A stretch of DNA of 64,000 nt from Streptosporangiaceae bacterium (GTDB lineage: Bacteria; Actinomycetota; Actinomycetes; Streptosporangiales; Streptosporangiaceae), in contig JASHPF010000151.1 in NCBI GenBank assembly GCA_030038295.1, positions 1 through 64,000 on the forward strand, given 5' to 3'. The notes below the pieces were generated by a model. It was not told the DNA's origin. It made no database searches and worked only from the letters and a program-made list of their open reading frames with translations. The position numbers were made by a program, and so were the translations under genes. Position 1 is the first letter of the stretch. Each line of letters begins with the position of its first letter. Shown piece by piece: positions 31,293 through 41,348 of this stretch.

Positions 31293-32018
31293 TCAGCCGC
31301 CGAGCTCCGTCCAAGCGCGCAGTTCGGCCAGCGTCACGCCGGCCAGCGTGCCGACCACCACCCGGCCGGGCCGGTCCGGCACCGGCACGACGCTCGGCAC
31401 CGCGACTACCCGGTACCCGGCCGCCTCGGCCGCGGCGACGCCGTTCGGGGAGTCTTCCAGCGCGATGCACCGCCGCGGGTCCGCCCCGAGCTTCTCGGCC
31501 GCCAGCAGGTAGCCCTCCGGGTCGGGCTTGGTCCGCGCCACGTCGGCGCCGCCGACCACCACATCGAACCGAACATCAAGCCGCGCCAGCACCGCGTCCA
31601 CCACGGCCGGCACGGACGAGGTCACGAGCGCGCACGGCAGCCCGGCCGCCCGCACCTCCGCCAGCAGGCTGGCCGCGCCGGGCAGCACGGCCAGCGGCTG
31701 GGTGCTGATCTGCGCCACCATGCTCTCGATCAGCCAGCGCGCGACGACCGCCGGCGCGGCGGGCCTGCTCGCCTTCGCGAGCAGGTACTCAACCGTCACC
31801 GCCAGCGAGCCGCCGACCAGCGGGTACTGGTCAGCCGGGCCGAAGTCGCCACCGAGCCGGGCCATGACCGCGCTCTCGGCCAGGAACCACAACGGCTCGG
31901 AGTCCACCAGCAAGCCGTCCATGTCGAACGCGACCGCGGCCAGGCGGGCCGGCGTCCCGGGCTCGGCACCGAAGGACTGCGCGGCAGGCAGATCGGGAGG
32001 CTGTCCGGATTGCCGCAT
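31293..32018 (-). CDS. HAD superfamily hydrolase, beta-phosphoglucomutase-like
   Basis: AFDMDGLLVDSEPLW, LVTSS, CIALEDSPNGVAAAEAAG. Confidence 0.93.
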   Translation of the reverse strand: MRQSGQPPDLPAAQSFGAEPGTPARLAAVAFDMDGLLVDSEPLWFLAESAVMARLGGDFGPADQYPLVGGSLAVTVEYLLAKASRPAAPAVVARWLIESMVAQISTQPLAVLPGAASLLAEVRAAGLPCALVTSSVPAVVDAVLARLDVRFDVVVGGADVARTKPDPEGYLLAAEKLGADPRRCIALEDSPNGVAAAEAAGYRVVAVPSVVPVPDRPGRVVVGTLAGVTLAELRAWTELGG

Positions 32019-32098
32019 GATGCTCCCATTCTAGGCAACCGGCTGCCGGGTCGAGCCCAGCCGGGCTTCTCTTCATCTGCTGGCCGCAGAACGTAGTC

Positions 32099-33010
32099 TT
32101 GACCTTGACGGGCCCCCGGCCGGTGCCGGAACGCGGACGACGAGGGAGGTGGCCGGCGATCGAGCTGGACTCAGTTGGCGAGCTCTCCTCGCCCGTCCTG
32201 ATTGCTGCCTTCGAGGGCTGGAACGATGCCGGCGAGGCAGCCAGCAGCGCCGTCGGCCAGCTCAGCTCGGCCTGGGACGCCAAGGTCATCGGCGCGATCG
32301 ACCCGGAGGACTACTACGACTTCCAGGTCACCAGGCCGGTGATCGAGGTCGCCGACGGCAAGGCGACCGAACTGGTGTGGCCCACGACGCGGCTGGCCCT
32401 CGCGCGGCCGCCGGACTTCGGGCGCGACCTGATCCTGGTGCACGGCATCGAGCCCAACATGCGCTGGCAGGGCTTCACCGCCGAGCTGGTCACCGCGTTC
32501 ACCGAGCTGAAGGTCGAGCTCGTGATCTTGCTCGGTGCGCTGCTGGCCGACTCGCCCCACACCCGCCCCCTCCAGGTGACCGCGGCAACGTCCGGGCCCG
32601 AGATCGCCGCGCAGCTGCACGTGGAGTCGGTGGACTACAAGGGCCCCACCGGGATCGTGGGCGTCCTGCAGCACGCGTGCAGCGCGGCCGGATTGGCCTC
32701 GGTGTCGCTGTGGGCCGCGGTGCCGCACTACGTCGCGCAGCCGCCAAGCCCCAAGGCCACGCTCGCGCTGCTGCGCAGCGTCGAGGACATCATGGACATC
32801 GCCGTACCGCTGGCGGACCTGCCGGCCGAGGCCAGGGCGTGGGAGCGGGGCGTCGACGAACTCGCCGAGCAGGACAGCGACGTGGCCGAGTACGTGCGCA
32901 CCCTCGAGGAAGCCAAGGACGCCACCGACCTGCCGGAGGCTAGCGGGGACGCGATCGCGCGGGAGTTCGAGCGGTACCTCCGGCGGCGCGGCGATAACGG
33001 CGGGCGCTGA
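32099..33010 (+). CDS. PAC2 family protein
   Basis: PVLIAAFEGWNDAGEAASSAV, LILVHGIEPNMRW, VILLGALLADSPHTRP. Exact start uncertain (TTG/GTG options). Confidence 0.9.
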   Translation: MTLTGPRPVPERGRRGRWPAIELDSVGELSSPVLIAAFEGWNDAGEAASSAVGQLSSAWDAKVIGAIDPEDYYDFQVTRPVIEVADGKATELVWPTTRLALARPPDFGRDLILVHGIEPNMRWQGFTAELVTAFTELKVELVILLGALLADSPHTRPLQVTAATSGPEIAAQLHVESVDYKGPTGIVGVLQHACSAAGLASVSLWAAVPHYVAQPPSPKATLALLRSVEDIMDIAVPLADLPAEARAWERGVDELAEQDSDVAEYVRTLEEAKDATDLPEASGDAIAREFERYLRRRGDNGGR

Positions 33011-33039
33011 CACCCACCCACAGCCGCTGACGGCGCGCT

Positions 33040-33819
33040 CTAGACGGGCGGCCAGGGCACGGCCGGCCAGTCGGCCGGCGGGGACGGGTGCACCTTGCGG
33101 TCGAGCAGCAGCTCGACCCGCCGCCTGGTGGCGGCGATCTCGGTCCGGGTCAGCCACGGCGCCAGCGCGTCCGTCAGGGCACCGCCGGCGAGCAACTCGT
33201 GCGAGGTGCGCAGCGCCGCGAGCGCCGCAGGGGTCAGCCGCTTGCCCCGCCACTGCCAGAGCACCGTCCGCAGCTTGTACTCGGCTCCGAAGCAGACCCC
33301 GTGGTCGCAGCCGTACAGGTGACCCGCGGGCGTAGGCAGCAGGTGACCGATCTTGCGGTCGGCGTTGTTGATCAGCGCATCGAATACGGCCATCTGCCGC
33401 AGCCGTGGGTCTTCTCCGTTGCGGGCGAGCTCCACCAGGTCGACGGACTCGTCCGCGTCGATCCACAGCTGGCACATGCCGGGACCGAACGGCCCGTCGC
33501 GATACACGGTCGGCGGCACCACGTGCCAGCCCGCCGCGCGCGACACCAGATACGCGGCGAGCTCGCGGCCCGCGAGCGTGCCGTCGGGGAAGTCCCACAG
33601 CGGACGCTCGCCGACCACCGGCTTGTAGACGCACGCCGCCTGCCGGCCGGCCGCCGTGATGGTGCAGTAGAGCGTCGCGTTCGAGGCGCCCACGAGCCGG
33701 CCCTCGACGCTCAGCTCCCCGGTCGTGAGCAGCTCGAGGCTAGCCTCCTCATCGACGCCCGGCCGCGGCGACGCTGGGTGGCCGATGTCGCCAGGTACGC
33801 CGGCCGTCGCCTCAGCCAT
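33040..33819 (-). CDS. SCO1664 family protein, PI3/4-kinase- or HipA-like kinase fold
   Basis: CVYKPVVGERPLWDFP (putative ATP-Lys), LINNADRKIGHLL (catalytic-loop-like), YGCDHGVCF (DFG-like). Confidence 0.82.
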   Translation of the reverse strand: MAEATAGVPGDIGHPASPRPGVDEEASLELLTTGELSVEGRLVGASNATLYCTITAAGRQAACVYKPVVGERPLWDFPDGTLAGRELAAYLVSRAAGWHVVPPTVYRDGPFGPGMCQLWIDADESVDLVELARNGEDPRLRQMAVFDALINNADRKIGHLLPTPAGHLYGCDHGVCFGAEYKLRTVLWQWRGKRLTPAALAALRTSHELLAGGALTDALAPWLTRTEIAATRRRVELLLDRKVHPSPPADWPAVPWPPV

Positions 33820-34363
33820 GCCCGACCCGGTGGCCGTTCTGCCGCGGGCAGACGTGGCCTGCCGGGTCGAGAGGCAGCCCGCACAGCGGGCAGGGCGGCC
33901 GCCCGGCGCGCACGATCTGAATCGCACGCCGGGAGAACGCACGCGCCGCCTCGGCGGTGATGCGCACCCGCAGCACCGCAGGTCCGTCGTCGGGGACGTC
34001 CTCGGCGAGCGGCTCCAGCGGTTCCTCGCTCTCCTCCTGCGCCTCGATGATGACCCGCTCGCCGTCGTGGTCCCAGGCCAGCGCGATGGCGCCGACCCGG
34101 AAGTCCTCCGTCAGCGGCAGGTCGAGCGGCCCGTCATCGATCTCGGCGGCCAGGCGTGACGTCGATGCCACGCCGGTGCGCCTGGTTACCTCGTCCAGCA
34201 GTTCGTCCAGCCGTTCGGCGAGCTGGCTTACCTGGCCTTTCTCCAGTGCGACGCTGGTGACCCGGCTGCCCACGGTGGCCTGTAGGTAGAACGTCCGCTC
34301 CCCGGGCTGGCCGACGGTGCCCGCGACGAATCTCTCCGGCGGGTCGTACGTGTAGACCGGCAT
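33812..34363 (-). CDS. DUF3090 family protein with C-terminal zinc-ribbon-like motif
   Basis: MPVYTYDPPERFVAGTVGQPGERTFYLQA; C-terminal CPLCGLPLDPAGHVCPRQNGH. Confidence 0.88.
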   Translation of the reverse strand: MPVYTYDPPERFVAGTVGQPGERTFYLQATVGSRVTSVALEKGQVSQLAERLDELLDEVTRRTGVASTSRLAAEIDDGPLDLPLTEDFRVGAIALAWDHDGERVIIEAQEESEEPLEPLAEDVPDDGPAVLRVRITAEAARAFSRRAIQIVRAGRPPCPLCGLPLDPAGHVCPRQNGHRVGHG

Positions 34364-34451
34364 GACCCCTATCCTCCCGCGCCCATCCTCCCGCGCCGAC
34401 GCAGCCCGCTCCCAGGCTACCGGCGCCAGCACCCGGCGGCGTGATCCCTGG

Positions 34452-35234
34452 CTAGCCGCCCGAGCCGCCGCCCACCTGCGCGTCGGCCTGCGCGACGGGC
34501 CGCGCCGCGGCCCTCGGCCTGGCGAGCCCGGCGAGTGCGGCCGCGTCGGCGCCCGTGTCGTTCAGCGCCAGCACGAACGGGCGAAGCGGCGTGTACCGGA
34601 TCACGCTGAGCGAGCACGGGTCGACCTGGATCCGCTGCGACATGTCCAGGTGCATGCCGAGCGCGTCGGCCAGGATCGCCTTGATGACGTCGCCGTGCGA
34701 GCAGACCAGGTAGGCAGCGTGCGGGCCGAGCCGCGCGTTCCAGTCCCGTACCGCCTCGACCGCGCGCTGTTGCATGCCGGTCATGGTCTCGCCGCCCGGG
34801 CCGGGAAACCGGACCGCGCTCGGGTGCGCCTGCACGACCCGCCACAGCGGATTGCGCGCGAGCCTGCGCAGCGACTGGCCGGTCCAGTCGCCGTAGCGGC
34901 ACTCCCCGAGCCGATCGTCGAGCTGCACCGCGATCTGCTCCCCCGCTCCCGCGTGCGGCAGCTGGCCGTTGCCGCTGGCCCGGTCGGCCGCGGGCGCTCC
35001 GTCCGGCGCGGCTGCCTGTGCGGCGTGTCCGGCCGCGATGATCGACGCGGTCTGCGCGCAGCGCTCCAGCGGGCTGCTCACGATGGCCGCGAGCGGTACC
35101 GGTGCCAGCCGGGCCGCGACGGCGGCGGCCTGCGTCTGACCCCGGTCGTCGAGCGAGATGCCGGGCAGCCAGCCGGTGAGCGCCTTGCCGGTCGAGGCCG
35201 TCAGGCCGTGCCGGACGATCAGGACCAGGGTCAT
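34452..35234 (-). CDS. Histidine phosphatase family protein (MSMEG_4193/Rv2135c-like)
   Basis: MTLVLIVRHGLT RHG motif; ECRYGDWTGQSL; VCSHGDVIKAI. Confidence 0.9.
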   Translation of the reverse strand: MTLVLIVRHGLTASTGKALTGWLPGISLDDRGQTQAAAVAARLAPVPLAAIVSSPLERCAQTASIIAAGHAAQAAAPDGAPAADRASGNGQLPHAGAGEQIAVQLDDRLGECRYGDWTGQSLRRLARNPLWRVVQAHPSAVRFPGPGGETMTGMQQRAVEAVRDWNARLGPHAAYLVCSHGDVIKAILADALGMHLDMSQRIQVDPCSLSVIRYTPLRPFVLALNDTGADAAALAGLARPRAAARPVAQADAQVGGGSGG

Positions 35235-35275
35235 TCCTCGACTCTAGTGCTGGTCGGCCCGGCATCCGCTGGCGC

Positions 35276-35818
35276 TTACCGGTGCCGGTCTGCGACCTCG
35301 AACGTCACCGCGCCGAACGACACCAGATCGCCCGCGGCGAGTCGGCTCCCGGTGGTTACCCGCCAGCCGTTCAGCCGGGTCCCGTTCGTCGACCCCAGGT
35401 CGTCCAGCAGCCAGCTGTCACCGTCGCGGCGCAGGCTGGCGTGCCACCGTGACACCGTCTCGTGGGCGACCGTCAGGTCGCACGCTGGCTCCCGGCCGAT
35501 GGTGAACCGGCGCTGCGGGCCGGACGGCAGCTGCAGCACCGGTGGCCAGCCCCGCAGCCAGCGATCGGCCGACCGCAGCACGCGCCGGCAGGCTGCGCTC
35601 GCCCCGGTGACCGCGGCGCCGAGCCGCCACGGCCGCGGCAAATCGGCGACCACGGCGTGCAGGTCCTCGGCGACGCGCGCCAGCAGCGCCGCCTCGGCCC
35701 GGTGCGCGAAGGTGTCGTCGGTGAGCCGCCCGGCGGCAAAGCCGTCCCTGAGCGTGGCCAGCGCCTTGTCGCGGTCGGCGTCGGACACCCGGACGCCCGG
35801 TTTCGCGGGCCCTGCCAC
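35276..35818 (-). CDS. DUF1707-FHA domain protein
   Basis: RVSDADRDKALATLRDGFAAGRLTDDTFAHRAEAAL (DUF1707) and FTIGREPACDLTVAHETVSRWHASL...LGSTNGTRLNG (FHA). Confidence 0.9.
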   Translation of the reverse strand: MAGPAKPGVRVSDADRDKALATLRDGFAAGRLTDDTFAHRAEAALLARVAEDLHAVVADLPRPWRLGAAVTGASAACRRVLRSADRWLRGWPPVLQLPSGPQRRFTIGREPACDLTVAHETVSRWHASLRRDGDSWLLDDLGSTNGTRLNGWRVTTGSRLAAGDLVSFGAVTFEVADRHR

Positions 35819-35923
35819 ACCTGGATTATCCGGTCGCGCCCGCGGGCGCCGCAAGCCGCTGGCCGACCCGCCGAGAGCCGCGGCCCGGCGGGGTTGGCGA
35901 GCCAGGTGACCCGCCGTTCCCCC

Positions 35924-36688
35924 CTACGCGCCCATGGCGTGCACGCCGCCGTCCACGTGCACGATCTCCCCCGTCGTCGCCGGGAACCAGTCTGACAGCA
36001 GCGCCACGCAGCCGCGCGCGGCAGGCTCGGCGTCGGCGAGATCCCAGCCGAGCGGCGCCCGGGCCGACCACACCCCCTCGAACCGGTCGAAGCCGGGGAT
36101 GCTACGCGCCGCCATGGTCTTGACGGGTCCAGCCGACACGAGGTTGACCCGGATCCCCTGCGCCCCGAGATCACGGGCGAGGTAGCGCGCGGTGGACTCC
36201 AGCGCAGCCTTGGCGACGCCCATCCAGTCGTAGGCAGGCCAGGCGACGCTCGCATCGAAGTCCAGCCCCACGATGGCCCCGCCCGCCTGCATCAGCGGCA
36301 GCGCCGCCATGGCCAGCGACTTGAGCGAGTACGCCGACACGTGCAGCGCCGACGCCACGTCCGGCCACGGCGCCTGCAGGAAGTTGCCGCCCAGCGCGCT
36401 GGCGGGCGCGTTTCCGATGCTGTGCACCACCCCGTCGAGCCCGGACACGTGCTCTGCCAGCCGCGTCGCCAGCGAACCAAGCTGACCGTCGTCCGTGACA
36501 TCGAGCTCGAGCACCGGCGGCGGGTCAGGTAGCCGCCGCGCGATCCGCTCGACGAGGCTGAGCCGTCCGAATCCGGTGAGGACCACCGTGGCGCCCTCCA
36601 GCTGGGCCAGCCGCGCGACGTGGAACGCGATCGACGCGTCGGTGAGCACGCCGGTGACCAGGACCCGCTTGCCGTCCAGGATTCCCAT
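35924..36688 (-). CDS. fabI: Enoyl-[acyl-carrier-protein] reductase (FabI/InhA-type)
   Basis: MGILDGKRVLVTGVLTDASIAFHVARLAQLEGA; YDWMGVAKAALES; GVHAMG C-terminus. Confidence 0.95.
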   Translation of the reverse strand: MGILDGKRVLVTGVLTDASIAFHVARLAQLEGATVVLTGFGRLSLVERIARRLPDPPPVLELDVTDDGQLGSLATRLAEHVSGLDGVVHSIGNAPASALGGNFLQAPWPDVASALHVSAYSLKSLAMAALPLMQAGGAIVGLDFDASVAWPAYDWMGVAKAALESTARYLARDLGAQGIRVNLVSAGPVKTMAARSIPGFDRFEGVWSARAPLGWDLADAEPAARGCVALLSDWFPATTGEIVHVDGGVHAMGA

Positions 36689-36725
36689 CGCAGTGTGCCT
36701 TCCGGTCTCGAAGGGGAAGGGGCCG

Positions 36726-37430
<705 letters not shown>

Positions 37431-37533
37431 CTAGCTGCCTCCCGCTCCTGCCCTGTGGCGCGACCGCAGTCGGGTCGCGAGCGAGCGTACCGGTCCCGGC
37501 CCGCCGCCGCAGCCTGGGATAGGTTGGCAACTC

Positions 37534-39039
37534 GTGGACCACACGACGATAGATCCGGAGTTCACCGCCTATCCGCTGCGACAGCTCGCCGACGCGGCGC
37601 TGCAGCGGGCCGCCCAGCTCGGCGCCGAGCACGCGGACTTCCGCGCCGAGCGGATCAGGGGCCAGCAGATCGGCCTGTCCGACGGCAACCTGGAGACCCA
37701 GTTCGATAGCGACGACCTCGGCCTCGCCGTGCGCGTCGTGGTGGACGGGACCTGGGGATTCGCGGCGGTGGGCGACCTGACGCCGGAGGCCGCCGCCCGC
37801 GCCGCCGCCGACGCCATCGACGTCGCGAAGGTCGCGGCCGCCATCGCCGCCGAGCGGATCGAACTCGCCGACGAGCCGGCCCACGGCGAGGTGACCTGGC
37901 TGTCGGCCTACGAGGTCGACCCGTTCGACGTCGGCGTGGCGGACAAGATCGCGCTGCTGGGCGGGTGGAGCCGCGAGCTGCTCGCCGCCGAAGGCGTGGA
38001 CCACGTCGACGCGTCGCTGTACCAGGTGAAGGAGTGCAAGTTCTACACCGACGGCGCGACCACGGCGCTGCAGCAGCGAGTCCGGGTGCACCCGTCGGTG
38101 ACCGCCGTCGCGGTGGGCGCAGACGGGCGGTTCGAGACCATGCGCACGCTCGCGCCCCCGGCCGGGCGGGGGTATGAGTACCTGACCGGCACCGGCTGGG
38201 ACTTTCCGGCCGAGCTGGCGGAGATCCCGTCGCTGCTGGCAGAGAAGATGGCGGCGCCGTCGGTCCAGGCCGGCCGGTACGACCTGGTGATCGACCCGTC
38301 GAACCTGTTCCTGACCATCCACGAGTCGATCGGGCACGCGACCGAGCTGGACCGGGCGCTCGGCTACGAGGCCGCCTACGCCGGCACCTCGTTCGCGACC
38401 TTCGACAAGCTGGGCACCCTGCCGTACGGCTCGCCGATCATGCACGTCACCGGGGACCGCACCGCCGAGCACGGCCTCGCCACCATCGGCTACGACGACG
38501 AGGGCGTCGTCGCGCAGTCCTGGGACCTCATCGCTGGCGGCGTGCTCACCGGCTACCAGCTCGACCGCAGGATGGCCCGGCTCAAGAGCCTGGGCAGGTC
38601 CAACGGCTGCTCGTTCGCTGACTCCTTCAGTCACATGCCCATCCAGCGGATGGCCAACGTCTCGCTGCAGCCGGCCACGGGTGGTCCGTCGACCGCGCAG
38701 CTGATCGCGTCGGTCACCGACGGGATCTACATCGTCGGCGACAAGAGCTGGTCGATCGACATGCAGCGGTACAACTTCCAGTTCACCGGCCAGCGGTTCT
38801 ACCGGATCAGGAACGGGCAGCTGGCCGGCCAGCTGCGGGACGTGGCGTACCAGGCGACGACCACCGACTTCTGGAACGCGATGGAGGCCGTCGGCGGGCC
38901 GCAGACCTACGTTCTCGGCGGGGCGTTCAACTGCGGCAAAGGGCAGCCAGGGCAGGTGGCGCCGGTGAGCCACGGCTGCCCGTCGGTGCTGATGCGCGGG
39001 ATCAGGATTCTCAACACGGTCGAGGAGGCGGGCACGTGA
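37534..39039 (+). CDS. tldD: TldD metalloprotease
   Basis: HESIGHATELDRALGYEAAYAGTSF (HExxxH); overlaps tldE by 4 nt. Confidence 0.95.
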   Translation: MDHTTIDPEFTAYPLRQLADAALQRAAQLGAEHADFRAERIRGQQIGLSDGNLETQFDSDDLGLAVRVVVDGTWGFAAVGDLTPEAAARAAADAIDVAKVAAAIAAERIELADEPAHGEVTWLSAYEVDPFDVGVADKIALLGGWSRELLAAEGVDHVDASLYQVKECKFYTDGATTALQQRVRVHPSVTAVAVGADGRFETMRTLAPPAGRGYEYLTGTGWDFPAELAEIPSLLAEKMAAPSVQAGRYDLVIDPSNLFLTIHESIGHATELDRALGYEAAYAGTSFATFDKLGTLPYGSPIMHVTGDRTAEHGLATIGYDDEGVVAQSWDLIAGGVLTGYQLDRRMARLKSLGRSNGCSFADSFSHMPIQRMANVSLQPATGGPSTAQLIASVTDGIYIVGDKSWSIDMQRYNFQFTGQRFYRIRNGQLAGQLRDVAYQATTTDFWNAMEAVGGPQTYVLGGAFNCGKGQPGQVAPVSHGCPSVLMRGIRILNTVEEAGT

Positions 39040-40451
39040 GCGGCGAGGTCCAGTCGGTACCGTCCCCCCAGGAGGCGGTCGAGCGCGCGCTGGCCGCCGC
39101 CAAGTGCGACGACTGCATCGTCATCGCGGACGAGGGCTCCTCGGCCAACCTGCGCTGGGCGGGTAACTCGCTGACCACCAACGGCGTGTCCAGGGCCCGG
39201 CAGCTGACCGTCGTGGCGATCAGCCGCAGCGGCGACCAGGCGCGGGTGGGGGTCGTATCCCGGGCAGGCGTCCGCACCGATCAGATCGGGGACGTCGTGG
39301 CGGAGGCCGAGGCCGCAGCGGCCGAGGCCTCCCCGGCCGAGGACGCGCAGCCGCTGATCGCGCCCGCGGCCGGCCCGGCCGAGTCGGCGGGCTTCGACCT
39401 GCCGCCGACGGCGACCGAGATCAGCGTGTTCGCCGGCTTCGCCGCCGAGCTCGGTGCTGCGCTCGGCACGGCCGCGAGCGCCGGCCGCAAGCTCTACGGT
39501 TTCGCCGAACACCAGCTGACCTCGACCTACCTGGGCACCTCGGCCGGACTCCGGCTGCGGCACGACCAGCCGACCGGGCGGCTCGAGCTCAACGCCAAGT
39601 CCGCCGATCTGACCCGGTCAGCGTGGGCGGGGGCCGGCACGCGGGACTTCACCGACGTGGACGTCACCACCCTCGAGGCCGACCTCGCGCAGCGGCTCGA
39701 CTGGGCCGCCAGGTCGGTCGAGCTGCCCGCGGGCCGGTACGAGACGCTGCTGCCGCCCACCGCGGTCGCGGACCTGCTGATCTACCTGTACTGGTCGGCC
39801 GGCGCCAAGGATGCCCTCGACGGCCGGACGGTGTTCAGCAAGCCAGGCGGCGGCACCAGGATCGGCGAGGAGCTGGCCAGCCTGCCGCTGTCGCTGCACA
39901 GCGACCCGGCCGAGCCGGGCCTGCAGTGCGCGCCGTTCGTCATCGCGCACGCCTCCTCGAGGGAGTCCTCCGTCTTCGACAACGGCCTGCGGACGGGTCG
40001 AACGGACTGGATCGCGACGGGAAGGCTCGGCGCCCTCACCCAGACCAGGCACACCGCCCGGCTTTCCGGCCAGCCGGTGACCCCGGCGATCGACAACCTC
40101 GTCCTCACCGCGCCCGGCGCCACCGGCTCGGTCGCGGACCTGGTCAGCCGGACCAAATCGGGGCTGCTGCTGACGTGCCTGTGGTACATCCGCGAGGTCG
40201 ACCCGCAGACGCTCCTGCTCACGGGCCTGACCAGGGACGGCGTGTACCTGGTCGAGAACGGCGAGGTGACCGGCGCGGTCAACAACTTCCGGTTCAACGA
40301 GAGCCCGGTCGGGATGCTGAGCCGGATCACCGAGGTCGGCGCCACCGTGCCCACGCTGCCGCGAGAGTGGAGCGACTACTTCACCAGGGCCGCCATGCCG
40401 GCGGTCCGGGTCGAGGGATTCAACATGTCGTCGGTGAGCCAGGCCAGCTAG
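39036..40451 (+). CDS. tldE: TldE/PmbA-family protein
   Basis: TldE-like fold sequence, GLLLTCLWYIREVDPQTLLLTGLTRDGVYLVENGEVTGAVNNFRFNESP. Confidence 0.94.
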   Translation: MSGEVQSVPSPQEAVERALAAAKCDDCIVIADEGSSANLRWAGNSLTTNGVSRARQLTVVAISRSGDQARVGVVSRAGVRTDQIGDVVAEAEAAAAEASPAEDAQPLIAPAAGPAESAGFDLPPTATEISVFAGFAAELGAALGTAASAGRKLYGFAEHQLTSTYLGTSAGLRLRHDQPTGRLELNAKSADLTRSAWAGAGTRDFTDVDVTTLEADLAQRLDWAARSVELPAGRYETLLPPTAVADLLIYLYWSAGAKDALDGRTVFSKPGGGTRIGEELASLPLSLHSDPAEPGLQCAPFVIAHASSRESSVFDNGLRTGRTDWIATGRLGALTQTRHTARLSGQPVTPAIDNLVLTAPGATGSVADLVSRTKSGLLLTCLWYIREVDPQTLLLTGLTRDGVYLVENGEVTGAVNNFRFNESPVGMLSRITEVGATVPTLPREWSDYFTRAAMPAVRVEGFNMSSVSQAS

Positions 40452-40488
40452 CCCGATCGGCGACCCGGTAGCCTGCCTGCCTGCCCGT

Positions 40489-40538
40489 CATGGGAGCGGG
40501 ATCGCACTGGCTATAGGCAGTGCAATCCCGCTCCCATG
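40489..40538. terminator. Large inverted repeat, 21-bp arms with one mismatch, 8-nt loop, between convergent tldE and dodecin genes
   Basis: CATGGGAGCGGGATcGCACTG - gctatagg - CAGTGCaATCCCGCTCCCATG; no clear U-tract. Confidence 0.85.
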
Positions 40539-40577
40539 CACCGCCGCCAGGGCAGAGAGCGTCCGCGGGCCCTCGGG

Positions 40578-40790
40578 TCACGGATCTTCGAGCCGGAACC
40601 CGATCTTCAGGTCGACCTGGAAGTGGGCTACCTCGCCGTCGACGATCTGCCCGCGGACCTGAGTGACCTCGAACCAGTCGAGGTGCCGGAGCGTCTGAGC
40701 GGCCCGCCGTAGCGCGCCGCGGATCGCGGTCTCGATGCTGTCCGGTGAGGTTCCGACGATCTCGGTGACCCGGTATGTCCGATCAGTCAT
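40578..40790 (-). CDS. Dodecin family protein
   Basis: MTDRTYRVTEIVGTSPDSIETAIRGALRRAAQTLRHLDWFEVTQVRGQIVDGEVAHFQVDLKIGFRLE. Confidence 0.93.
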   Translation of the reverse strand: MTDRTYRVTEIVGTSPDSIETAIRGALRRAAQTLRHLDWFEVTQVRGQIVDGEVAHFQVDLKIGFRLEDP

Positions 40791-40899
40791 AGGTTTCCTC
40801 CGCGCGAGTGCCAGCGCCGTCACGCCTTCAGCATGCCGGATCGGCTCCGCCGCAGCCGCGCCGTCCCAGCGCTAGCGGCGGGCAGGTGAGCGGCATAAC

Positions 40900-41250
40900 G
40901 TGGATGGTGTGAAGACGGCTCCGCGCAATCGCGATGAAGCCCACCTGGTGACTGAGGCCAGGCCGGGCTTGTCCGCGGACATCCGCTACCGGGAGCGCCG
41001 CTATCTGATCATGATGGGCATCCGGACGGTGTGCTTCGCGGCCGCGATCCTCATGTTCGTCAACCACCTCGGCTGGCTGACCGCGATCCCTGCGGTCGGC
41101 GCGCTGGTGATCCCGTACTTCGCGGTGGTGTTCGCCAACGGCGGCCGAGAGCCCACGGCGAACCGGACATTCCGCCAGTACGAGCCGAACTCCCCGGCTA
41201 TCTATCGCCCGCCTACCAGGCCGGGCAGCCCGCCGTCGCCCGACAAGTAG
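40900..41250 (+). CDS. DUF3099-like membrane protein
   Basis: RYRERRYLIMMGIRTVCFAAAILMF, two TM helices. GTG 40909 is a better-positioned leaderless start. Confidence 0.82.
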   Translation: MDGVKTAPRNRDEAHLVTEARPGLSADIRYRERRYLIMMGIRTVCFAAAILMFVNHLGWLTAIPAVGALVIPYFAVVFANGGREPTANRTFRQYEPNSPAIYRPPTRPGSPPSPDK

Positions 41251-41348
41251 CCGATCTGCCCAGACGCCAGGACTAGCCGCCCATCGCGGCTTGATTACCG
41301 CGTAATCCTGTCTTGATGCACTAGGGGGACGTTCGGTGTAACATGCAT

